NCBI GenBank assembly: GCA_000431975.1
Contig: HF988453.1
Location: forward strand, 1-20,665
Source: Prevotella sp. CAG:924
GTDB taxonomy: Bacteria > Bacteroidota > Bacteroidia > Bacteroidales > Bacteroidaceae
DNA length: 20,665 nt
Direction: 5' to 3'
Shown here: positions 7,902 through 15,022 of the stretch, piece after piece
How the letters are laid out: every line of letters starts with the position of its first letter
Numbering within the stretch: position 1 is the stretch's first letter
Notes under the pieces: generated by a model
Databases searched by the model: none
What the model saw: the letters and a program-made list of their open reading frames with translations, nothing else
Told to the model about the DNA's origin: nothing
Program-made: the position numbers and the translations under genes

Positions 7902-9191
7902 TCAGCGCAGGCTCTTCGCGACAAGCATCATCTCCTTGGGCCAGTCGTAGCCTAAGGGCTGTATGAGGGTGGGGCGTAGCTGCAGGGCCTGCTCGACCAC
8001 CTCATTGTTGCGGTTGGCCACCTCCTGCTGCACGAAGAATGTCCGTACGCGGGCGGCGCGTGCCTGCCGGATGACGGCGGCCATCGAAGAGGCGGTGGGC
8101 TCCTTGCCCTCCTCCTCGAGCACGAGCTGGCGGAGCCCGTATTCGCGGGCGAAATAGGTGAGGGCGGGGTGATAGATGAGGAAGGTGAGGGGTGAGGAGG
8201 CGGCCGTGCGCGGCCGTGCCTGCGCGAGCGTCGTCACGATGGTGGTGTCGAGACGGCGTGCCTTCGCGGTGAACGCCAGCAGACGGCGATGGAAATAGGC
8301 CGAGTCGGCGGGGAGCTCCTCCTTCAGCGCCTTATAGATGTTGCCTGCGATGAGGACGGCATTGCGGGTGCTCATCCACAGATGCGGGTCGGCCACTCCC
8401 TGCCTGTCGCTGACCGGCAATACGCCCCGGCTGGTGTCGACCAGGCGGAGGGAGGACGAGGGCGAGCCGACGGTGGCGGCGATGCGGCGTGTCCACGACT
8501 GCTCGAAGGGGGTGGTGCCGATGAGCAGATACATCCGTGAGTCGGCGATCTCCACCATCTGGCGTGCCGTCGGCTCGTAGCTCTCCGGGGAGGCGCCGCG
8601 CGGCACGAGGGTGACGACCTTCACCTTGTCGCCGGCGATCTGCTCGGTGAAGTAACGGTAGGGCTCGATGGAGACGACGACCGTGGGCACCTCTGCCGAC
8701 GCACGGGCCTGCGGGGCCTCCGCGCCGGAACGGGTGCAGCCGGCGATGCCCGTCACGCCCGCCGCGAGCATGACATAGCGCAAGGCCTTGCCGATGGTCA
8801 TGCTGACGATGGAGATGGGGAGGTTGGCACGCATGTAGCCGAGCAAGACCGTGATGGCCTCGCCGATGAGGGGGAGGAAGGCGAAGAAGCCCATCCAGGC
8901 GCCATGGCCGGCCATGAAACGCTCGGCACGGTCCATGTCCTTCTGTTTCACCCTGAGATACTTCTCAATCCAGTCGAGCCGGCCGAAATGTCCTATCCAA
9001 TAATTGAACAGTCCGCCACCCACATTGCCGATGGTGGCATAGATGACGAGCGAGACAGGATGCAGGCCGGCGGCGAGCAGTCCGAGCATCACGGCCTCGC
9101 TGCTGAAAGGGAAGACGCTGCCGGCCAGGAAGGCGGACAACAGCATACCCCAATATCCGTAGTCGAGAAGAAACTGAGTGATTACCTCCAT
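7902..9191 (-). CDS. Fusion of DedA/YqaA-type membrane domain with ZnuA-like metal-binding lipoprotein
   Basis: This is one uninterrupted 429-residue frame with two modules. Residues 1 to about 150 resemble the small DedA-family protein YqaA, including FPFSSEAVMLGLLAAG, the GNVGGG turn, FLPLIGEAITVLLGYMR and the terminal GKALRY helix. Residues about 168-429 are a periplasmic ZnuA/TroA-like protein. They show SIEPYRYFTEQIAG, GASPESYEPT, DPHLW (His270), YHPALTYFAREYG (His341) and EEEGKEP. The join MTIGKALRYVMLAAGVTGIAGC has a positive n-region, a hydrophobic core and a lipobox ending at Cys152, so the last DedA helix also looks like a lipoprotein signal. An internal ATG at 8801 (Met131) could give a separate ZnuA lipoprotein. 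The ligand expected from GASPH in ZnuA is Glu203 here. znuC follows directly. Splitting or fusion in the cell is unknown. Confidence 0.88.
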   Translation of the reverse strand: MEVITQFLLDYGYWGMLLSAFLAGSVFPFSSEAVMLGLLAAGLHPVSLVIYATIGNVGGGLFNYWIGHFGRLDWIEKYLRVKQKDMDRAERFMAGHGAWMGFFAFLPLIGEAITVLLGYMRANLPISIVSMTIGKALRYVMLAAGVTGIAGCTRSGAEAPQARASAEVPTVVVSIEPYRYFTEQIAGDKVKVVTLVPRGASPESYEPTARQMVEIADSRMYLLIGTTPFEQSWTRRIAATVGSPSSSLRLVDTSRGVLPVSDRQGVADPHLWMSTRNAVLIAGNIYKALKEELPADSAYFHRRLLAFTAKARRLDTTIVTTLAQARPRTAASSPLTFLIYHPALTYFAREYGLRQLVLEEEGKEPTASSMAAVIRQARAARVRTFFVQQEVANRNNEVVEQALQLRPTLIQPLGYDWPKEMMLVAKSLR

Positions 9192-9233
9192 ATACTTTTC
9201 AATAGATTACAAGCTGCCCCCTTACAGGCACTG

Positions 9234-10157
9234 TCACAGACATATATTATATAAGGTAAGGGCGGCGACGATGGCGAGGATGACGAAAAACGTGATGTTG
9301 GTCACCTTCGTATGCGTGAGGGCGAGGAAATGGCCGATGAGCGGCGCGGTCGTGGCGATGAGCAGGGCCATGAGGGGATCGGCCATCTTCGGAAAGACGA
9401 TGATGGCGGCCATCAGCACCAGCTCAATGACGATGAAAGCCTCGTAGTACATACGGATGCGGATCTTGTCCTTATAGCTGTTGCGCAGGAAATGGACCAT
9501 GCCCAGGATGCCGAGCAGGAACACGAAGCCGATGGTGACAAAATGATGGAGGTCGAGAAGCCCGAGGGCGAAGAGGGGCCCGACATTGAGGATGTCGGCG
9601 AAATGCTCTCCCAGCATCGTGATCTGTCCGGTGAGGAAATAGTAGCCGCCCAGGAACCAATAGGGCAGGACGAGCCCCAGGATAGAGGCGAAGAACGTGC
9701 GGCCGCTGAAAGCCAGGATGTTGGTGGCCATCAGTATCCAGAAGAGCGGCACCAGCCACAGCAGCTGCACCCAGAAGATGCTGCCGATGCCGAGCATGGC
9801 GTAGGCATAGAAGATCATCCCCATGGCCCTCTTATCCTGATAGGTCTGGAAGAGGAGGAGATAGAAGGTGGTGACAGCCAGGGCGGCCATGCCGGCGGAC
9901 AGCTGCGGCCACAGATAGGCCGTCATTGTCATGAGCACGATGAAGGAGCAGGAGATCATGCGGCTGTAGATGCGGATAAGGGCATTGACATTGTTGAGCA
10001 ACGCCATCATCAGCATGGCAAGGGCCGCCACACCCATCTGGAGCCACCACCCGCGGGTGATGACTCCTCCGACTAACCATATCAGAAGGCAGATCACCGC
10101 CGTCCACGGCAGCGTCGCCCTCGATTCTGCTATTCTGTTCTGTGCTCTCTTAATCAT
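9234..10157 (-). CDS. Unrecognised polytopic membrane protein coupled to purD
   Basis: I recognise no named family for this 307-residue protein. After a short basic N-terminus (MIKRAQNR) it is almost entirely hydrophobic, with about nine predicted membrane segments and short polar loops. Charged residues cluster near 108-114 (YQDKRAMG) and 225-236 (NSYKDKIRIRMY). There is no signal peptide, cysteine cluster or catalytic motif that I can see. Its ATG overlaps the purD stop codon by one base (TAATG), so it is cotranscribed and probably translationally coupled. The next gene starts 42 bases after its stop. It could be a transporter-like or membrane-maintenance protein; the context does not decide. 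Confidence 0.85.
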   Translation of the reverse strand: MIKRAQNRIAESRATLPWTAVICLLIWLVGGVITRGWWLQMGVAALAMLMMALLNNVNALIRIYSRMISCSFIVLMTMTAYLWPQLSAGMAALAVTTFYLLLFQTYQDKRAMGMIFYAYAMLGIGSIFWVQLLWLVPLFWILMATNILAFSGRTFFASILGLVLPYWFLGGYYFLTGQITMLGEHFADILNVGPLFALGLLDLHHFVTIGFVFLLGILGMVHFLRNSYKDKIRIRMYYEAFIVIELVLMAAIIVFPKMADPLMALLIATTAPLIGHFLALTHTKVTNITFFVILAIVAALTLYNICL

Positions 10158-11425
10158 TATAAATCCTGTCCAATGTCGCGACGGAAGTATCTGCCTTCAA
10201 AGTTGATCTTCTGGGCCTCCGTCATGCTCTTATGCAGGGCCTCGGCCTTGTCCTTGCCATACGAGGAGACTGCGATGACGCGGCCGCCGTCGGTGACGAG
10301 CCGGCCATCCTTCAGCGCCGTGCCGGCATGGAAGACGATGGAACCGTCCACCTGGTCGGTGCCCGTGATGGCATAGCCCTTCTTGTAGGCCTGGGGATAG
10401 CCGCCGCTGACAAGCATCACGCACACGGCCGAACGGTCGTCGAACTCGATGGCGCGACGGTCGAGATCGCCGGCGGCGACACCCTCGAAGAGATCAACGA
10501 TGTCGCTCTTCAGACGCAGCATGACGGTCTCGGTCTCGGGATCGCCCATGCGGCAGTTGTACTCGATCACCATGGGATCGCCGTTGACATTGATCAGGCC
10601 AAAGAAGATGAAGCCCTTGTAGTCGAGGCCCTCCTCGGCCAGGCCCTCCACCGTGGGACGGATGATGCGGTCCTCCACCTTCTGCATCCACTCCTTCGTG
10701 GCGAAGGGGACGGGAGAGACACTGCCCATGCCACCGGTGTTGAGACCCGTGTCGTGCTCGCCGATGCGCTTGTAGTCCTTGGCCTCGGGCAGGATCTTAT
10801 AGTGCTTGCCGTCGGTGAGCACGAAGACGGAGCACTCGATGCCCTGCAGGAACTCCTCGATGACGACGCGGGCGGAGGCCTCGCCGAACATGCCGCCGAG
10901 CATCTCCTTCAGCTCCCGCTTCGCCTCGTCGAGCGTGGGCAGGATGAGCACACCCTTGCCGGCAGCCAGACCGTCGGCCTTCAGCACGTAGGGAGCCTTG
11001 AGCGTCTCGAGGAACTTCATGCCCTCCTCGACGGTGGTGCCGTTGAACGTCTCATAGGCGGCCGTGGGGATGCCATGGCGCTTCATGAAGCCTTTGGCAA
11101 AATCCTTACTGCCCTCGAGCTGCGCACCGGCAGCGGAAGGACCGATGACGGGTATAGAGGCCGTACGCCCGTCGGCCTTGAAAGCATCGCTGATGCCATG
11201 CACGAGAGGATCCTCAGGACCGACAACGACCATCCCGACGCCGTTGGCCACGGCGAAGTCCTTGATCTTGTCGAAGTCGTTCACACCAATAGCGACATTC
11301 TCGCCTACAGCCGCCGTGCCGGCGTTGCCGGGAGCGATGTAGAGCTTGTCACACTTAGGACTCTGGGCGATCTTCCAGGCGAGGGCGTGTTCGCGGCCGC
11401 CGCCTCCTAACAGTAAGATTTTCAT
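10157..11425 (-). CDS. purD: Phosphoribosylamine-glycine ligase (GAR synthetase) PurD
   Basis: PurD joins glycine to 5-phosphoribosylamine with ATP, the second step of de novo purine synthesis, in the cytoplasm. The 422-residue length is normal for the family. It opens with the dinucleotide-fold motif MKILLLGGGGREHALAWK, followed by APGNAGT. The ATP-grasp core is visible with the lid/loop APYVLKADGLAAGKGV, then IEEFLQGIE and the metal-binding NCRMGDPETE. The C-terminal domain with FHAGTA and YFRRDIG is intact. The gene stands apart from other purine genes, between two secreted peptidases and a membrane protein. The preceding 66-base gap is AT-rich next to the start and could hold a local promoter, but I see no TAnnTTTG match there. 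Confidence 0.97.
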   Translation of the reverse strand: MKILLLGGGGREHALAWKIAQSPKCDKLYIAPGNAGTAAVGENVAIGVNDFDKIKDFAVANGVGMVVVGPEDPLVHGISDAFKADGRTASIPVIGPSAAGAQLEGSKDFAKGFMKRHGIPTAAYETFNGTTVEEGMKFLETLKAPYVLKADGLAAGKGVLILPTLDEAKRELKEMLGGMFGEASARVVIEEFLQGIECSVFVLTDGKHYKILPEAKDYKRIGEHDTGLNTGGMGSVSPVPFATKEWMQKVEDRIIRPTVEGLAEEGLDYKGFIFFGLINVNGDPMVIEYNCRMGDPETETVMLRLKSDIVDLFEGVAAGDLDRRAIEFDDRSAVCVMLVSGGYPQAYKKGYAITGTDQVDGSIVFHAGTALKDGRLVTDGGRVIAVSSYGKDKAEALHKSMTEAQKINFEGRYFRRDIGQDL

Positions 11426-11491
11426 AATAAGCTATATTTTATATATAAGGTTTCTACATAATATATGAACGGGACAGGGGCTACGGCCTGC

Positions 11492-12832
11492 TCAGCAGCC
11501 GGCCGCCATGACCCTTCTGATGGTCTGCTTGATCTCCTCGCGCTGCATCTTCGGGAAGTTGGCAATGCGCGTCTTGTGACTGCCCCCGGAGAGGGTGTAG
11601 ACGCGGATGTTCCTCTTGCGCGACAGCAGCGGCATCCGCCTGACACCCACGGCGCTCCAGGGATCGATGTTGCCGTAGATGAAGATCATCGGCAGGTCGT
11701 TCTGACGGAGGAACCGCATCGTGCGCCGATAGAGGGCGTCGTCGAACTGTAGCGTGTCGTTGCCCTCGGGAAGCATCACGCGCTCCATATACCGCTTGGT
11801 GGTCTTCAGGGAGATCCACCGGCGGAAGGGCCGGAGGTCGTAGCTGTAATAGCCCAGCTCGGTGCATGCCTGCATGATGAACGGGCGGTTGGAGCACTCG
11901 AGGGAGAAATAGCCGGGATCGACATAGTCGATCAGGGTGTGGAGCACCGTCGAATCGTCGGCCAGCGGCGTGGGGAGGTCCAATACCGGCATGCCCCACT
12001 GCCAGAAGGCGAAGGCCAGCTCCAGCACACAATAGTCGTAGACCTCGTGCATGGGGATGCGGAAGGTGTAGCCGTGCGACCGGCAATAGTCCCCGAAGGC
12101 GGGCAGCAGCGCCTCGCGCCTCTGCAGGGCCACGATCTGGAACTTTCTCACCGCCTGTCGGATCTCGGGGCGCGACACCTCGTTCTGGATGAAGCCGACC
12201 AGGCGGCGGTCCTCGTCGCTCTTGCAGAGCGGGGCCACATAGGGAACGGTGAGGCGCACGTCGCCGGGGAACCACACACGGTAGGAGAGCGCCGTCTGCC
12301 CGCCCTTGCTGATGCCCGTCGCCGCCCAGTTGCCGGTGTAGAGCTGTCCGAGCGTCTCGCGGATATGGTGCAGGTCGTAGCAGGCGTTCTCCATCGTCAG
12401 ATAACGCCACACCGTGGGATGGGGCGTCGACTCCTTGAAATAGCGGTACTGCACGGCGACGATGTTGGCACCCAGGATCTTCGCCACCTCGTCGGTGTAG
12501 TGCTCCTTGAGCGAGAAATCGCAGTCGTAGCCGTCGGTGACGAGCACCGTAGGACGGTTCCAGCCGACATGACAGACGACGATGCGCTGCTCGAACGTGC
12601 CGGCGTCATGATGCAGGGGATCCACCTCCTGGCGGATGCGCATGACGTACTTCTCGGGATACTCCGGGCTCACCAGCTCGCGGACACTGTCGACGCCGGG
12701 AAGGGCCTCGAAGCGGGCACGGACGGCCGGCGAACCGGCCCGGGAAGGGAGGGAGAGGAGGCTGAAGAGCAGCAGCACGGTGAGACCGGCACCTACTGAT
12801 GCCAGACCGTGATCATTCAGAAGCCGCCTCAT
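11492..12832 (-). CDS. Peptidase S37-type secreted aminopeptidase (tripeptidyl aminopeptidase-like)
   Basis: This 446-residue exported serine peptidase resembles the PS-10/S37 family, whose characterised members release tripeptides from peptide N-termini. A signal peptide occupies about residues 1-32, ending near PSRA. The alpha/beta-hydrolase triad can be proposed directly: Ser175 in TGISKGG, Asp390 in IYGNIDPW, and His419 in GGSHKTRI. The conserved VGWNRPTVLVTDGYD (89-103) is also present. Its ATG overlaps the stop of the DPP IV gene by four bases (ATGA), so the two are translationally coupled. This suggests that both work on oligopeptides in the periplasm or at the cell surface. Annotation as S28 peptidase is an alternative that I consider less likely. 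Confidence 0.82.
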   Translation of the reverse strand: MRRLLNDHGLASVGAGLTVLLLFSLLSLPSRAGSPAVRARFEALPGVDSVRELVSPEYPEKYVMRIRQEVDPLHHDAGTFEQRIVVCHVGWNRPTVLVTDGYDCDFSLKEHYTDEVAKILGANIVAVQYRYFKESTPHPTVWRYLTMENACYDLHHIRETLGQLYTGNWAATGISKGGQTALSYRVWFPGDVRLTVPYVAPLCKSDEDRRLVGFIQNEVSRPEIRQAVRKFQIVALQRREALLPAFGDYCRSHGYTFRIPMHEVYDYCVLELAFAFWQWGMPVLDLPTPLADDSTVLHTLIDYVDPGYFSLECSNRPFIMQACTELGYYSYDLRPFRRWISLKTTKRYMERVMLPEGNDTLQFDDALYRRTMRFLRQNDLPMIFIYGNIDPWSAVGVRRMPLLSRKRNIRVYTLSGGSHKTRIANFPKMQREEIKQTIRRVMAAGC

Positions 12833-15006
12833 TTCAGATAGTCGTCGAAATAGCGGGAGATGCGCTCGTGCAGATGCACGGACTGATGGCCGCGCATGTT
12901 GTGGGGCTCACCCGGATAGACGAAGAAGTCGGGCTGCGTGCCTGCGCCGATGCAGGCCTTGAGGAACGTGAGCGCATGCTGGGGCACCACCGTGGCGTCG
13001 TTGTCGCCGATGATGATCTCCAGACGGCCCTTCAGATTCTTGGCCTTCGGCAGCAGTGAGCTGCCGGCATAGCCCTCGGGATTGCTCTGGGGCGTGTCCA
13101 TATAACGCTCGCCGTACATCACCTCGTACCACTTCCAGTCAACGACGGGGCCGCCGGCCACGCCTACCTTGAACACGTCGGGATAGGTGAGCATGAGGTT
13201 GGTGGTCATGAAACCGCCGAAGCTCCAGCCGTGGACACCCAGACGCGAGGCGTCGACATAGGGGAGGGTCTTGAGGAACTTCACGCCCTCCATCTGGTCT
13301 TTCATCTCCTCAATGCCGAGATGACGGAAGGTGACCTGCTCGAATGCCTTGCCGCGGTTCTCGCTGCCGCGGTTGTCGACGATGAAGAGCAGATAGCCCT
13401 TCTGCGCCATGTAGGTCTCCCACGAACGGGAGCAATAGTGCCAGCGGGCATCGACGTTGTGGGCGTGGGGACCGCCATAGACATAGACGATGGTGGGATA
13501 TTTCTTGGAAGGATCGAAACCGACGGGCATCACCATACGGTAGTAGAGATCGGTCACGCCGTCGGCTGCCTTGATCGTACCGCAGCGGTACTCGGGCACG
13601 CTGTATCCCTTCCAGGGATCGTCGGCCGTGAAATAAGGCGTGTGCCTGGCCGTGGCCACGTTGGTGATGCAGATCTTGCGGGGCACGTCGGGCTCCTGCC
13701 AGTTGTCGACGAGCCACAGACCGTCGGCGCTGAGCATGCCGTTGTGCCAGCCCGCTCCGTTGTCGTAGAGCGCGCGCTTACCGGTGTTCACATCCACTAT
13801 CCAGAGATTGCGCTGGATGGGCGAGCACTCGTTGGAGGCATAGATGATGGCCTTGTGCTTGCTGTCGAAGCCCAGCATCTCCATCACCACCCACGGACCG
13901 CTGGTGATCTGACGCACGAGGGTGCCGTCCTTCTTATAGAGGTAGAGATGGTTGTAGCCGTCGCGCTGGCTTTGCATGACAAAGTAGTTGGGGTCCCAGG
14001 GGAGGAAGACGATGGGGTGGAGGGGCTCCACATATTTGGGATCGGTCTCCCGGTAGAGCTCGGCGATGCGCTCGCCTGTCTCGGCATTGTAGCTGACGAG
14101 CTGGCAGTCGTTCTGGTCGCGGTTGAGCTCGAAGAGATAGACGGTGCGGCCGTCGGGACTCCAGGCGGGGTTGGTGAAATAGCGGTCGGTGGGATCGCCG
14201 GCCTTGAGGTAGACCGTCTGTCCGGTCTTCACGTCGTAGACGCCTAGGGTCACCTTGTGCATCTTCTCACCGGCCATGGGATATTTGTCGGGGGCAGGGG
14301 TGGCGATGCGGCTCTGGCCCTCCTCCGGCTGCCAGTCGACCTCCGGGATGATCACCTGGGGATAGTCGCTGACCATGGACTGGTCCATGCGCGTGAAGAG
14401 CAGCTTCCCGCCGTCGGGGCTCCAGAATGTGCCCTTCGACCAGCCGAACTCGTCGCGGTGGACGCTCGTGCCGTAGAGGATCTCGCGCGAGGCATCGTTC
14501 GAGATCTGATGCTCCACGCCGTCGGCTGTACGGACGAAGAGATTGTAGTCCTTCACGTAAGCCACATTGCGCGACACGGCGTTCCAGTCGGCAAGTGTCT
14601 CTGCGGCAGCGTCCTGCTGCCATACGGTCTTGTGCTTCTTGAAGTCGACAAGATAGCGGCGTCCCTTGGCCATGACATACACCAGCGACTTGCCCGCATA
14701 GGGGAAAGAGACATAATAGAGGGAGTGGACCTTCGTCGACTCGTCCGTCTTCATCCACCGGTTGAGCTGGTCGAGGGTGAAGAGCGGCTGCTCCTTGCCC
14801 GTCGTCTTGTTGACAAGGCTGCACCGGTCGGCGTCGAGGCGGACCAGCTGCGAGCCCCACCATGTGGTATAGCGGTTCTTCGCCACCATGTTGTGGTAGT
14901 TCGTGCCGCCGAAGTTGAGATCCTCGAGGGTGAACTGTTTCTGGGCCATGGCAGGTGTCGTCATTGCTATACCTATTATTAATAATATCTTCTTGAAAGA
15001 AATCAT
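12829..15006 (-). CDS. Dipeptidyl peptidase IV (S9B family), exported
   Basis: This enzyme cleaves X-Pro or X-Ala dipeptides from peptide N-termini. From the chosen start it has 725 residues, the usual DPP IV size. A signal peptide (MISFKKILLIIGIAMTTPAMA) is followed by a beta-propeller domain and a C-terminal alpha/beta-hydrolase domain. The proposed triad is Ser595 in GWSFGG, Asp670 in GDNDATVV and His702 in GEPHNMRG. The frame is open upstream to 15312, but that part overlaps the preceding methyltransferase gene and is low-complexity, so it is not coding here. The ATG at 15030 (MINKIKQKM) is an alternative start that would overlap the upstream stop region. The gene is coupled to the downstream S37 peptidase, which suits joint use of proline-containing peptides. 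Confidence 0.93.
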   Translation of the reverse strand: MISFKKILLIIGIAMTTPAMAQKQFTLEDLNFGGTNYHNMVAKNRYTTWWGSQLVRLDADRCSLVNKTTGKEQPLFTLDQLNRWMKTDESTKVHSLYYVSFPYAGKSLVYVMAKGRRYLVDFKKHKTVWQQDAAAETLADWNAVSRNVAYVKDYNLFVRTADGVEHQISNDASREILYGTSVHRDEFGWSKGTFWSPDGGKLLFTRMDQSMVSDYPQVIIPEVDWQPEEGQSRIATPAPDKYPMAGEKMHKVTLGVYDVKTGQTVYLKAGDPTDRYFTNPAWSPDGRTVYLFELNRDQNDCQLVSYNAETGERIAELYRETDPKYVEPLHPIVFLPWDPNYFVMQSQRDGYNHLYLYKKDGTLVRQITSGPWVVMEMLGFDSKHKAIIYASNECSPIQRNLWIVDVNTGKRALYDNGAGWHNGMLSADGLWLVDNWQEPDVPRKICITNVATARHTPYFTADDPWKGYSVPEYRCGTIKAADGVTDLYYRMVMPVGFDPSKKYPTIVYVYGGPHAHNVDARWHYCSRSWETYMAQKGYLLFIVDNRGSENRGKAFEQVTFRHLGIEEMKDQMEGVKFLKTLPYVDASRLGVHGWSFGGFMTTNLMLTYPDVFKVGVAGGPVVDWKWYEVMYGERYMDTPQSNPEGYAGSSLLPKAKNLKGRLEIIIGDNDATVVPQHALTFLKACIGAGTQPDFFVYPGEPHNMRGHQSVHLHERISRYFDDYLK

Positions 15007-15022
15007 CTTCTGCTTAATCTTA

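Noticed and set aside
10232..11410. A 392-codon plus-strand frame opposite purD, and similar long frames opposite the permease, DUF2723, DPP IV and methyltransferase genes
   Set aside because: All are mirror images of real genes with strong motifs. The products are rich in Glu, Asp, His and Gly, as expected of the reverse complement of GC-rich codons.
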